From an uncultured Clostridia bacterium (lineage in GTDB: Bacteria; Bacillota; Clostridia; TANB77; CAG-508), in the NCBI GenBank assembly GCA_944387405.1, contig CALXET010000006.1:1-64000 (forward strand): a stretch of 64,000 nucleotides of DNA, written 5' to 3'. How positions within the stretch are numbered: position 1 is the first letter of the stretch; the number at the start of each line of letters is the position of its first letter. The notes below the pieces were generated by a model, which saw only the letters and a list, made by a program, of their open reading frames with translations, had not been told where the DNA came from and did no database searches. Shown piece by piece: positions 37,502 to 47,192 of this stretch. Made by a program: the position numbers and the translations under genes.

Positions 37502-39970
37502 ATGGGAAATATAGTTTTATTAGATGATTTGACAATAAATAAAATAGCTGCTGGAGAAGTTATAGAAAGACCGGCATCTGTAGTAAAAGAGATGGTTGAG
37601 AATTCAATTGATGCTGGTGCTACTAAGATAACAGTAGAAATAAAAAATGGAGGAATTTCTTTTATTCGTGTAAGTGATAATGGTAAAGGAATAAAAGATG
37701 ATGATATGGAGATTGCATTTGAAAGACATGCAACAAGTAAAATTAGAACAGCAGATGATATTTTAAAGATAACATCTATGGGGTTCAGAGGAGAAGCTTT
37801 AGCAAGTATTGCTGCAATTGCACATGTTGAGATGATTTCAAGAACTGAAGATAGTGCGATGGGATATAAAATAGTTGTGGAAGGTGGAAAAACATTAGAG
37901 AAAACAGTAGCAGGTTCTTCAGTAGGTACAACTATTACAGTAACAAATCTATTTTTTAATACACCAGTTAGATATAAATTTTTAAAGAAAGATTTTACAG
38001 AATCAGGTTATATAGAAGATGCAATTACAAGACTTGCTTTAGTAAATAAAAATATAGCATTTAAGTTTATTAATAATGGAAAAACGATTATTCAAACAAA
38101 TGGTGACGGAGATTCAAAAAATGTTATATATAGTGTATTTGGAAAAGATGTTGCAGAAGCAATATTAGATGTAGATTATGAGTTAGATGGAATCAAAATA
38201 ACAGGTGTAGTAGGAAAACCTGAGATATCACGTTCAAATAGAAATGGTCAATTGTTTTTTGTAAATAATAGATATATAAAAGATAAGACATTATCTGCAG
38301 CTGCTGACCAAGCATTTAAAGGTATGATTCCAATAAACAAATATGGATTTTTAGTATTAAATATTCATATAAATCCAGAACTTGTTGATGTTAATGTACA
38401 TCCAGCTAAATTAGAAGTTAGGTTTGAAGAAGAAAGTAAAGTATTTAAGGCAGTATATCATGCTATAAAATCTGGACTTGCAAAAGGTGAGTTAGTTGAA
38501 AATGTTTTAAAAGATGATAGTGAAGATAAAACAAAATTAAATGATACTAATATTCAGAATTCAGAAAGTATAAAGCAAGAAGCATCAGATATAAAATTTG
38601 AAAAAAATGAAATTGAGAAAAAAGAACATAAATCATTTGAGAATACTATAAAACATGGATTTAAGGGTTTATTCTCAAGAAAACATGATCACGAAAAAGA
38701 AGATGAAAACGAATTTGATGATAAATCAGAGGGTGAAAATAAAGAAAATTTATTAGAAGAAATCTATAAATTCAGAAATGGACTTAAAGAGCTTGGAATA
38801 TCTGAAGTTACTCCAATGACGTCATATGATATTAATAAAATAATAGAAGAAGATATTAAAAAACAAAAAGAAAATCCTGAAAGTTCTGAAATGAGAGTAG
38901 AGGAAAATTATGATGAGAAAAATGATGTGCCTTCAGATCAAGTAGTAAGTGAAATGACAGAAAAATTATTAAAAGATAGAAGCTTAATGGAAAATGGAGA
39001 TACGAATTATTATTCTTCAGAAGATTCAAAAGAAATAGAAAATAAGCAAGAAAACAGTGAAAATGATAATGATGAAAATAATAAAGCTGTTTTAGGTGTA
39101 GAATCTAATAATAATAAAGATGAAGATAAAGAAGAAATAGAAATAAAACAAGAAGACTTTAGTGATATGTATAAGAAAATTTTTGGTGAATCTATAGCAA
39201 AAATAGATGAAGAAACAGCAGAAAGAGAACTTACAGAAGATGAAAGAAAAGTACTTGAAGACATAAAACAAAAAGCCTTTGGAAAAGAAAAAGAAGAGAG
39301 TGAAAAAGAGCCTACTCCAAAATTAGACATAAGAGAAATTGTAATAGATAAAGACTCAAATGAGCAGTTGCCTGAATTTAGAGATTTAAATGATAATAAT
39401 TATAGAATTGTCGGAATTGTATTTTCTACATACATAATAATTGAATTTTCTGGAGAAATGTATATCATTGATCAACATGCAGCACATGAGAGAATTATGT
39501 ATGAAAAAGTAAAGAAAAATTATTATAGTGATACAGATAAAGATTCACAATTAATGCTTATGCCTGATGTTATTTCTTTATCACATAAAGAGGCTGAACT
39601 TGTAAAAGAAAATTTAGAAATGTTCGAAAAAGCAGGATTCACTTTAGAAGCTTTTGGTGAAAATACAATAAAGTTAACAGGAGTACCAAATATTTGTATG
39701 GATCTAAATACTAAGCAGTTATTCTTAGATTTATTAGATGAAATTAATACTTTTTCTAGAACTGCTCTTCAAGAAAAAGAAGATAGATTCATTGCAACTA
39801 TTGCATGTAAAGCGGCTGTGAAAGCAAATATGAGATTAACAGATTCAGAAGTGAAGAAGTTAATGGATGAATTGTTAAAACTTCCAAATCCTTTTACATG
39901 TCCTCATGGTAGACCAACAGCTATAAAATATACAAAATATGATTTGGAGAGAAAATTTAGTAGAAAATAA
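37502..39970 (+). CDS. mutL: DNA mismatch repair protein MutL (endonuclease type), with a long acidic linker
   Basis: 822 residues from ATG 37502 after CGGAGGAAG. N-terminal GHKL ATPase (~1-330: KIAAGEVIERPASVVKEMVE, DNGKGI, GFRGEALASIAA). The linker ~335-620 is nearly all Lys/Glu/Asp/Ser, about 200 residues longer than usual. The C-terminal domain has the metal-dependent endonuclease motifs DQHAAHERIMYE, ACKAAVKAN and CPHGRPT. Nicks the new strand in mismatch repair. miaA follows 20 bases later; mutS is not in the window. Confidence 0.95.
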   Translation: MGNIVLLDDLTINKIAAGEVIERPASVVKEMVENSIDAGATKITVEIKNGGISFIRVSDNGKGIKDDDMEIAFERHATSKIRTADDILKITSMGFRGEALASIAAIAHVEMISRTEDSAMGYKIVVEGGKTLEKTVAGSSVGTTITVTNLFFNTPVRYKFLKKDFTESGYIEDAITRLALVNKNIAFKFINNGKTIIQTNGDGDSKNVIYSVFGKDVAEAILDVDYELDGIKITGVVGKPEISRSNRNGQLFFVNNRYIKDKTLSAAADQAFKGMIPINKYGFLVLNIHINPELVDVNVHPAKLEVRFEEESKVFKAVYHAIKSGLAKGELVENVLKDDSEDKTKLNDTNIQNSESIKQEASDIKFEKNEIEKKEHKSFENTIKHGFKGLFSRKHDHEKEDENEFDDKSEGENKENLLEEIYKFRNGLKELGISEVTPMTSYDINKIIEEDIKKQKENPESSEMRVEENYDEKNDVPSDQVVSEMTEKLLKDRSLMENGDTNYYSSEDSKEIENKQENSENDNDENNKAVLGVESNNNKDEDKEEIEIKQEDFSDMYKKIFGESIAKIDEETAERELTEDERKVLEDIKQKAFGKEKEESEKEPTPKLDIREIVIDKDSNEQLPEFRDLNDNNYRIVGIVFSTYIIIEFSGEMYIIDQHAAHERIMYEKVKKNYYSDTDKDSQLMLMPDVISLSHKEAELVKENLEMFEKAGFTLEAFGENTIKLTGVPNICMDLNTKQLFLDLLDEINTFSRTALQEKEDRFIATIACKAAVKANMRLTDSEVKKLMDELLKLPNPFTCPHGRPTAIKYTKYDLERKFSRK

Positions 39971-39990
39971 ATAGAATTGGGAGATTTTAA

Positions 39991-40908
39991 ATGCAAAAAC
40001 CTAAAGTTATTGTAATTGCAGGACCTACAGCTTCTGGTAAAACAGCGTTATCTATTGCTCTCGCTAAAAAAATAAATGGTGAAATAATTTCTGCAGATTC
40101 AATGCAAATATATAAATATATGAATATTGGAACAGCAAAAGTTACAAAAGAAGAAATGGCAGGAATTAAACACTATTTACTAGATTTTGTTTCGCCTGAT
40201 AAGAGATATAGTGTAGCAGAATTTAAAAAAGATGCAGAAAAAGCAATTGAAGAAATATTAAAAAAAGGAAAAACTCCGATAGTAGTCGGGGGAACAGGAC
40301 TTTATATTGATTCTCTTATATATGGTATAGAATATCCTGATATTAAGTTTGATGAAGATTATAGAAAGTTTTTAGAAGAAAAAGCTTCATCAGAAGAGGG
40401 GTTAAAATCTTTATATGAAAAAGCAAAGAAAATTGATGAAAAAGCTATTTTAAAGATTAGCAATAATGATAAAAAAAGGATAATGAGAATATTAGAGATT
40501 TACCATGCAACAGGAAAAACAAAAACTGAACTAGAAATAGAATCAAGAAAAAATGGTGTTAAATATGATTATAAAGTTTTTGTTATTAATATGGATAGAG
40601 AGAAACTTTATGATAGAATAAATAAGAGAGTAGATATAATGATAGAAAATGGACTTATAGATGAAGTAAAAGATATATTGAAAAAATTTGATAAGTTTCC
40701 AACAGCCATGCAAGGACTTGGTTATAAAGAAGTAGTAGATTATTTATATGGAAAATATACAAAAGATGAAATGATTGAAAAGTTGAAAATGGAAACTAGA
40801 AGATATGCTAAAAGACAATTAACATGGTTTAGAAAAGATAAAAGTTTTATTTGGATAGATGGATTAAATGATATACAAAATAATATAAAAATTATTTTGG
40901 AGGGCTGA
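39991..40908 (+). CDS. miaA: tRNA dimethylallyltransferase MiaA
   Basis: 305 residues from ATG 39991. P-loop GPTASGKTALSIALA (~10), substrate motif ISADSMQIYKYMNIGTAK, VVGGTGLYIDSLIYG and the C-terminal RRYAKRQLTWFRKD. Isopentenylates A37 of tRNAs reading UNN codons, which affects frame maintenance. Follows mutL as in other Firmicutes. Confidence 0.96.
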   Translation: MQKPKVIVIAGPTASGKTALSIALAKKINGEIISADSMQIYKYMNIGTAKVTKEEMAGIKHYLLDFVSPDKRYSVAEFKKDAEKAIEEILKKGKTPIVVGGTGLYIDSLIYGIEYPDIKFDEDYRKFLEEKASSEEGLKSLYEKAKKIDEKAILKISNNDKKRIMRILEIYHATGKTKTELEIESRKNGVKYDYKVFVINMDREKLYDRINKRVDIMIENGLIDEVKDILKKFDKFPTAMQGLGYKEVVDYLYGKYTKDEMIEKLKMETRRYAKRQLTWFRKDKSFIWIDGLNDIQNNIKIILEG

Positions 40909-40910
40909 AT

Positions 40911-42173
40911 TTGAAAGAAATAAGAGATAAACAAGAGTTAATTAAAAATAAAAATAAGAAGGATTTAATTTTAAAAATCGTACTTATAATAATTATAGCA
41001 CTAGTAGTAATTCTTGTGTCTGGAACAGTTATTAGTTTGTTTCAAGAACCAACAAATATATTTGTTGTAGAAGAAGGAACTTTAACATTAGAAGAAACAG
41101 CAGATGCATATATTATAAGAAACGAAACTGTTCTAAAAGGAGAAAATTATAAAAACGGTATGGAAAAAACGAAAGCTGAAGGAAAAAAAGTTGCAAAAGG
41201 AGATACTGTTTTTAGATATTATATAAATGGTGAAGATGAACTTAAGAAAAAAATAGATGATTTAAATAATCAGATATTAGAAGCCTATGGTGATGAGAAA
41301 GTTGATTATTCAGCTGAAGTTATTGCTATTAGAGAACAAATTACAAGTTTATTAGAGAGTATGACTCAGACAAATAATGTAGAAGAAATAGAAAGATACA
41401 AAAAAGAAATAGATGAGTGCAATACAAAAATAACAAGAATCATTGGTGAAAACAGCAAAAAGGGATCTTATATAAGAGACCTTATAGATGAAAAAGCAAA
41501 GTATGAAAAAGAATTAAATTCTAATGCAGAGATAATTAAAGCTCCTGAGAGTGGAATCGTATCATACAAAGTAGATGGATATGAAGAGACTTTTAAGACA
41601 GATAATTTTGATTATTTAAGTAAAGAGTTCTTAGAAGGATTAGATTTAAAAAGTGGAGATATGATAGAGAGTAGCAATGAAAAGGGGAAAATTGTTACTA
41701 GTTTTGAATCATATCTAGCAATTATTTTGAATAGTGATTCCGCAAAGAAAGCTGAAATTGGAGATACAGTTAGAATTGATATTGGAGAAGAAAATTTAGT
41801 AAAAGCTGAAATTATTAAAATAAAAGAAGAAAATGATGGTTCAAGGCTAATCGTTTTCAAAATGATAGATTTGTCTGAAAATATATTAGATTATAGAAAA
41901 ATATCTGTAGATGTTGTATGGTGGAGTTATTCTGGATTAAAAGTACCAAATACTTCAATTATAAAAGAAGGGGAACAGAATTATGTTATAAGAAGTAGAG
42001 AAGGATATGATTCTAAAGTCCTTGTAAAAGTACTTCAGTCAAATGATTCATATTCCTTAGTTGACAATTATTCTTCAAAAGAGTTATCTGAAATGGGTTA
42101 TTCTACAGATGAAATTAGAAATATGTATACTATAAAACTTTATGATAGAATAAAACTAAATGTTCATAAGTAA
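40911..42173 (+). CDS. HlyD-like membrane-fusion protein near the division block
   Basis: 420 residues from TTG 40911 after TTTGGAGGG. A membrane helix (~20-44) is followed by a barrel-sandwich/coiled-coil layout: TADAYIIRNETVLKG, a coiled coil ~105-190, IKAPESGIVSYKVDGYEE (lipoyl-like half), and a beta-barrel end. HlyD-type proteins of this kind sit just before sepF in Clostridia; function in division is not established. It starts 2 bases after the miaA stop. Confidence 0.8.
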   Translation: MKEIRDKQELIKNKNKKDLILKIVLIIIIALVVILVSGTVISLFQEPTNIFVVEEGTLTLEETADAYIIRNETVLKGENYKNGMEKTKAEGKKVAKGDTVFRYYINGEDELKKKIDDLNNQILEAYGDEKVDYSAEVIAIREQITSLLESMTQTNNVEEIERYKKEIDECNTKITRIIGENSKKGSYIRDLIDEKAKYEKELNSNAEIIKAPESGIVSYKVDGYEETFKTDNFDYLSKEFLEGLDLKSGDMIESSNEKGKIVTSFESYLAIILNSDSAKKAEIGDTVRIDIGEENLVKAEIIKIKEENDGSRLIVFKMIDLSENILDYRKISVDVVWWSYSGLKVPNTSIIKEGEQNYVIRSREGYDSKVLVKVLQSNDSYSLVDNYSSKELSEMGYSTDEIRNMYTIKLYDRIKLNVHK

Positions 42174-42246
42174 AAAAAGATAAAGCACAAATGTTACAAT
42201 CATGTTACAAATATATATTTTTTTAATAACAAACAAAATAAATGTA

Positions 42247-42275
42247 TTGACTTTAAGTCTAAAAAGATAGATACT
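42247..42275 (+). promoter_or_regulatory. Probable sepF promoter
   Basis: TTGACT (42247-42252), 17 bases, GATACT (42270-42275), 45 bases before sepF. Confidence 0.45.
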
Positions 42276-42320
42276 ATAGTCAATTAAAATGATAGTTAAT
42301 GTTTTTTGGAGGGAATTTAA

Positions 42321-42788
42321 ATGGCAAATGTTGTAGTGAACAAGATATTAGATTTTTTAGGAGTTGATAATACAGACCCAGAAGTGGATGAAGAAATGTT
42401 AGATAATGAAAATTCTTATGGATATGACCCAGTAGATCAAGAAGATACAGAAGAAGATAGAGGAATTTTCAGAAGAAAAAAAGTCGTAGCTATGCCACAA
42501 CAACAAATTAAAATGAAAATTGCAAAACCAACAGCTTTTGAACAAGCTGAAGATATTTGCATTTTATTAAGAGAGAAAAATGCTATTGTAATCAACCTAG
42601 AATATGTAAATAAAGATGTTGCTAGAAGAATATTAGATGTAATTAGCGGAGCTGTTAAAGTATTAGATGGACATTTTGAAAAAGTTTCAAATTCTATATT
42701 TATTGTAGCACCATTCAATTATGATATAGTAAATGACATGACAAGAGAAGAAATAAAAAATAAACTTTCTGTATCATGGCTAAAATAA
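42321..42788 (+). CDS. sepF: Cell-division protein SepF
   Basis: 155 residues from ATG 42321 after TTGGAGGGAA. A short N-terminal amphipathic helix (VVNKILDFLGV), an acidic linker, and the SepF core (MKIAKPTAFEQAEDICILLR … EYVNKDVARRILDVISGAVK, FIVAPFNYDI). Binds the FtsZ tail and the membrane. Next gene is divIVA. Confidence 0.93.
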   Translation: MANVVVNKILDFLGVDNTDPEVDEEMLDNENSYGYDPVDQEDTEEDRGIFRRKKVVAMPQQQIKMKIAKPTAFEQAEDICILLREKNAIVINLEYVNKDVARRILDVISGAVKVLDGHFEKVSNSIFIVAPFNYDIVNDMTREEIKNKLSVSWLK

Positions 42789-42816
42789 TAATTAAATATG
42801 CGGGAGGATGAACACA

Positions 42817-43269
42817 ATGTTTACACCATTAGATATTGAAAACAAGAAGTTTCAAAAACAAATGATGAATGGGTATAATGTAGATGAAGTAGATGATTTT
42901 TTAGATGAACTTACCATCGAATATGAGAAACTTTATAAAGAAAATGCTGAACTTAGAAATCAAGTAGAAAATTCTAAAAAAGATCTAGAGCAATATAAAA
43001 GTATAGAAAAAACACTTCAAAATACTTTACTTATGGCTCAAAAATCTGCAGATGATATCAAGAAAGTTGCTGAACAAGAAGCTGAGCAAATTGTTAAAAA
43101 TGCTCAAGATAAAGTTCAATTCTCTGTAGAAGAGATAACAAAGGAAACAGAAAACAAAAGAAGAGAACTTATGGAACTAAAAAAACAATCAGATGTTTAT
43201 AGAGCAAAAATGGAAGCTTTATTAATTTCTCAATTAGAACTTCTTAAAGAAATGAAAGAAGAAGATTAG
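42817..43269 (+). CDS. divIVA: DivIVA-domain protein
   Basis: 150 residues from ATG 42817, 9 bases after GGGAGG (ATG 42808 overlaps that site). MFTPLDIENKKFQKQMMNGY, then NVDEVDDFLDEL is the DivIVA membrane-curvature motif, followed by a coiled coil to the end. Marks poles and septa. A terminator follows. Confidence 0.93.
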   Translation: MFTPLDIENKKFQKQMMNGYNVDEVDDFLDELTIEYEKLYKENAELRNQVENSKKDLEQYKSIEKTLQNTLLMAQKSADDIKKVAEQEAEQIVKNAQDKVQFSVEEITKETENKRRELMELKKQSDVYRAKMEALLISQLELLKEMKEED

Positions 43270-43289
43270 TTTTAAGTGAAATAAGATTT

Positions 43290-43316
43290 AATGTACTGAA
43301 AATTTTTCAGTACATT
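43290..43316 (+). terminator. Terminator after divIVA
   Basis: AATGTACTGAAAA (43290-43302) with TTTTCAGTACATT (43304-43316); the innermost pairs open as the loop; T-run follows. Confidence 0.85.
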
Positions 43317-43521
43317 TTTTGTTTCTAACTTATATTTTATAGTTTGAAAATTTTGTTTTAAAATTTATAAATAAGTATTGCAAAAATTTTTCTCTAAGGC
43401 TATAATTGTAAGACTATTATTACAAAAGAATTAAAGTACTATTACATTTTTGTTAATCTTATTGACTTATGTAGTATTTAAAATAAAATATATGTATAAA
43501 ATAATCGGGGATAGTGGGTTT

Positions 43522-44082
43522 ATGAGAGTAGTTAGTGGAATGGCTCGAGGTACAAAACTTTATACTTTAGAAGGCAGTAATACAAGGCCTACTTTAGATA
43601 GAGTAAAAGAAGCATTATTTAATATAATACAGTATGATTTAGAAAATAGTAATATATTAGATTTATTTGCTGGAAGTGGATCTCTCGGAATAGAAGCACT
43701 AAGTAGAAAAGCTAAATTTTGTGCTTTTTGTGATAATTCTTATGAAGCTACAACAATAATTAAAAAAAATATTGAAAAAACGCGATTTAATGATTTATCT
43801 AAAATTTATAATATGGCTTATGATAAAGCTTTATTAAAAATGAAAAATGAGAATCTTAAATATGATATTGTTTTTTTAGATCCCCCATATGAAACAGATT
43901 ATATTCAAAAATCTTTAGAGTTAATAATAAAATATGAGCTACTAAATGATGATGCAATATTAATTTTAGAAACTGATGACCAAGATAGAATCTTGAAAGA
44001 ATTAGAAAATATACAATTAGACATAAGAGATGTAAGAAAATATGGAAGGGTTTCTCTCATATTTTTGAAACGAAAGGGGTAA
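43522..44082 (+). CDS. rsmD: 16S rRNA (guanine-966-N2)-methyltransferase RsmD
   Basis: 186 residues from ATG 43522 after GGGGATAGTGGG. MRVVSGMARGTKLYTLEG, NTRPTLDRVKEALFNI, LDLFAGSGSLGIEALSR (SAM site) and the catalytic DPPY in DIVFLDPPYETDYI. An upstream in-frame start at 43450 would add a hydrophobic tail not found in the family. CGA is Arg in 43782-43784 and near the end. Next gene starts 4 bases later. Confidence 0.94.
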   Translation: MRVVSGMARGTKLYTLEGSNTRPTLDRVKEALFNIIQYDLENSNILDLFAGSGSLGIEALSRKAKFCAFCDNSYEATTIIKKNIEKTRFNDLSKIYNMAYDKALLKMKNENLKYDIVFLDPPYETDYIQKSLELIIKYELLNDDAILILETDDQDRILKELENIQLDIRDVRKYGRVSLIFLKRKG

Positions 44083-44086
44083 AACC

Positions 44087-44566
44087 ATGGAGATTTTTAC
44101 ACTGTTAGAAACTATGGAAGACATCATTGAAAAAAGTAAAGCAGTTCCTTTTACTGATAAAGGAGTAATTGATAAAGAAGAATTATTAGAAATAATTAGA
44201 GAAATTAGGCTAAAATTACCTGAGGATTTAAAACAAGCTAAATGGGTTAAAGAAGAAAGAACTAGAATAATGCAAGAAGCCCAGAAAGAAGCTGATGAAA
44301 TAGTTAAAGAAGCTGAAAAAAGAATTATTTCTATGATAGATGAACATGAAATTACAAGAAAAGCTTATGATGAAAAAACGAAGATTATAGAGACTGCACA
44401 TGAGATGGCAAGGGAAATGTCAGAAGGAACAAAAGATTATGCAGATAATATTTTAGGAGATATAGAAACTAAAATTGAAGCATTAGAAACAGATATGAAT
44501 AACGTACAAATGACAATAAAAGATGCTCTTGAAACATTGAAAAATAATAGAAGAGAATTAAAATAA
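44087..44566 (+). CDS. Coiled-coil protein resembling ATP-synthase subunit b
   Basis: 159 residues from ATG 44087, with GAAAGGGG overlapping the end of rsmD. Almost entirely helical: VKEERTRIMQEAQKEADEIV, KEAEKRIISMIDEHEITRK, METDMNNVQ-type heptads. Such genes are often named 'ATPase' beside rsmD in Clostridia; a link to cell-envelope or division scaffolds is only suggested by context. No membrane helix, so not a true F0 subunit. Confidence 0.7.
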   Translation: MEIFTLLETMEDIIEKSKAVPFTDKGVIDKEELLEIIREIRLKLPEDLKQAKWVKEERTRIMQEAQKEADEIVKEAEKRIISMIDEHEITRKAYDEKTKIIETAHEMAREMSEGTKDYADNILGDIETKIEALETDMNNVQMTIKDALETLKNNRRELK

Positions 44567-44587
44567 ATCGGATATATGATATATATT

Positions 44588-44652
44588 AAAACCAGGAAGA
44601 ATCAATAGTAGTGGTAAAGTTATATTAGTATTGATTGCCGATTTCTGGTTTT
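44588..44652 (+). terminator. Terminator before ftsK
   Basis: AAAACCAG (44588-44595) with CTGGTTTT (44645-44652), inner ATCAATA/TATTGAT, then ATTTTTTT. A branched or long hairpin ending the rsmD transcript. Confidence 0.75.
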
Positions 44653-44674
44653 ATTTTTTTAAGGAGGCAATTAG

Positions 44675-47161
44675 GTGGGTAGAAGAAAAGGTAGTAAAAA
44701 CAAAAAAACTTTAAATAATTCACATAGTACTACTAGAAGAAAAGCACCAATGAACATAGATATAGTTGTAATATCACTTATTATATTAAGTATATTATCA
44801 GCAGTTTTGATATATTCAAATGCTGGAGCTTTAGGGAGTACATTAAGTCCTGTTTTAGGAGGACTTATGGGTATTATTAAATATGTTATTCCTATAGGGA
44901 TATTTGTTATAGGAATATATATGATGAAAGAAAATAATGATTATTTATTTTATAAAATTGTTGAATATGTAGTATTTTTATTCGCAATTGCAGCAATATT
45001 ACATATATATCATTTTTCAAAGATACCACTTGCAGATAATGTTACATTTGAAGAATTAGTATCTGCTGCATATAATTTTGGAATGAGTAATCAAGGTGGT
45101 GGGGCTATAGGCGCAATAGTAGCAGTTCCACTTATTAATTTGCTTGGCAGTATTGGTGCAACAATAATTTGTATTGGAGCAGCAATAATAGCACTTGTTT
45201 TAATATTAGAGATAAAGCCAACAGAAATGTTTTTAGATTATGTAGATAGTAGAGAAGAAAGACGTGAAGCATGGCAAGATGAAAGAGAGCAAATGAGAGA
45301 AAGACGTGAAGAAAGAAGAAATGCCAGACATAAAAGAGTATCTGATGTTGCCCATGAGACTGTAGAACATGATAAAGCAAAAGAAAATGCTGTTCAAGGA
45401 CAGATAGAATTAATGCCAGATGAAATTATTATTAATCACTTTAATGATCAAGAACCAGAGACTCCAAAAAAGGAATCTAAAGGATTTAGTTTATTTGGTA
45501 GAAAGAAAAAAGATGATCCAGATGAACTTGATAATATATTTGAACACAGTAAAAATAATAATAACAATAAAGTAAATGAAAAAGTAGATACAAATGATAT
45601 ATTCGTAGAAGAAGAAAAACAAAAACAAGATAATACAAAAGCAGTATTACAACTAGAACATACTATGACAGTAGAAGATGAGCATTATGAATACCCACCT
45701 GTTAATTTATTAACAAAAGGTGATAAAAAGACAACTAAAGCAGGAGCAAAGGCTTTAACAGATACAGCCACAAAACTACAAAAGACTTTATATAGTTTTG
45801 GTGTATCAGCAAAAGTAGAAAATGTTTCAGTAGGACCTGCTATTACAAGATATGAATTAAGACCAGCAGAAGGAGTAAGAGTAAGTAAGATTGCAAATTT
45901 AGCAGATGATATAGCATTAAATTTAGCTGCAGAAACAATAAGAATTGAAGCTCCAATTCCAGGGAAACAAGCTGTAGGAATAGAAGTTCCAAATAAAGAA
46001 AAAGAGATGGTACATTTAAGAGAAGTTATAGAAAGTCCGGAATTTGAAAATAATAAATCTAAATTAAGTGTAGCACTTGGTAAAGATGTTGCAGGACAAA
46101 ATATAATTGCAGATATTGCAAAGATGCCTCACGTATTAATTGCCGGTTCTACTGGTTCTGGAAAGAGTGTATGTATAAATACAATTATTACAAGTTTTAT
46201 ATATAATGCAAAACCTAGTGAAGTAAAACTTGTTATGGTTGATCCAAAAGTCGTTGAACTTTCAGTTTATAATGGAATACCACATTTATTAATTCCGGTA
46301 GTAACTGACCCTAAAAAAGCAGCTGGTGCTTTAGCATGGGCAGTTCAAGAAATGGATAATAGATATAAATTATTTGCAGAAAAAGGCGTAAGAGATTTAA
46401 AAGGATATAACAAAGCATTAGAAAAGGAAGAACTAGATGGAAAACTTCCTCAGATCGTAATAATCGTAGATGAGCTTGCTGATTTAATGATGGTAGCAGC
46501 AAAAGATGTTGAAGATTCTATTTGTAGATTAGCTCAAAAAGCAAGAGCTGCAGGAATGCATTTAGTAATAGCAACACAGAGACCATCTGTTGATGTTATT
46601 ACAGGTTTAATTAAAGCAAATGTTCCTTCAAGAATAGCATTTGCAGTATCATCACAAGTAGATTCAAGAACAATATTAGATCAAGTAGGGGCAGAAAAAC
46701 TTTTAGGAAAAGGAGATATGTTATATTTCCCTTCAGGAGCGTCAAAGCCTACAAGAGTTCAAGGATGTTTTGTAGATGATAGCGAAGTAGAAAAAATAGT
46801 AGATTTTGTTAAAGCAAATGGTGAAGCAAAATATAGTGAAGATATAATTGAATCTATAGAAAATAATAATAAATCAGACAAAGAAATTGCAGAAGATAAA
46901 GATGATGATTCAGATGAATTTTTACCAGAGGCAATTGAAACAGTTATAGAAATAGGAACTGCATCAGCATCATTAATTCAAAGAAAATTTAAAGTTGGTT
47001 ATGCAAGAGCTGCGAGAATCATAGATCAAATGGAAGAAAGAGGTATAATTTCTGGATATCAAGGAAGCAAACCAAGAGAAGTTCTTATGTCTAAAGAAAG
47101 ATGGGCAGAACTTAAGATGTCTCAAAATGGTGACAAAGAAGGAAGTACAAATGAAGAATAG
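44675..47161 (+). CDS. ftsK: DNA translocase FtsK/SpoIIIE
   Basis: 828 residues from GTG 44675 after AAGGAGGCAATTAG. Four membrane helices (~27-170), a charged linker (~190-330), then the RecA-like motor with Walker [18 protein letters not shown] (~488), Walker [14 protein letters not shown] and [20 protein letters not shown]. The C-terminal winged helix ([20 protein letters not shown]) reads polar DNA sequences. Pumps chromosome through the septum, in growth or spore formation. Confidence 0.96.
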   Translation: MGRRKGSKNKKTLNNSHSTTRRKAPMNIDIVVISLIILSILSAVLIYSNAGALGSTLSPVLGGLMGIIKYVIPIGIFVIGIYMMKENNDYLFYKIVEYVVFLFAIAAILHIYHFSKIPLADNVTFEELVSAAYNFGMSNQGGGAIGAIVAVPLINLLGSIGATIICIGAAIIALVLILEIKPTEMFLDYVDSREERREAWQDEREQMRERREERRNARHKRVSDVAHETVEHDKAKENAVQGQIELMPDEIIINHFNDQEPETPKKESKGFSLFGRKKKDDPDELDNIFEHSKNNNNNKVNEKVDTNDIFVEEEKQKQDNTKAVLQLEHTMTVEDEHYEYPPVNLLTKGDKKTTKAGAKALTDTATKLQKTLYSFGVSAKVENVSVGPAITRYELRPAEGVRVSKIANLADDIALNLAAETIRIEAPIPGKQAVGIEVPNKEKEMVHLREVIESPEFENNKSKLSVALGKDVAGQNIIADIAKMPHVLIAGSTGSGKSVCINTIITSFIYNAKPSEVKLVMVDPKVVELSVYNGIPHLLIPVVTDPKKAAGALAWAVQEMDNRYKLFAEKGVRDLKGYNKALEKEELDGKLPQIVIIVDELADLMMVAAKDVEDSICRLAQKARAAGMHLVIATQRPSVDVITGLIKANVPSRIAFAVSSQVDSRTILDQVGAEKLLGKGDMLYFPSGASKPTRVQGCFVDDSEVEKIVDFVKANGEAKYSEDIIESIENNNKSDKEIAEDKDDDSDEFLPEAIETVIEIGTASASLIQRKFKVGYARAARIIDQMEERGIISGYQGSKPREVLMSKERWAELKMSQNGDKEGSTNEE

Positions 47162-47192
47162 ATAAATTTTAATAAAGGAAGGTTTTTTGTAT

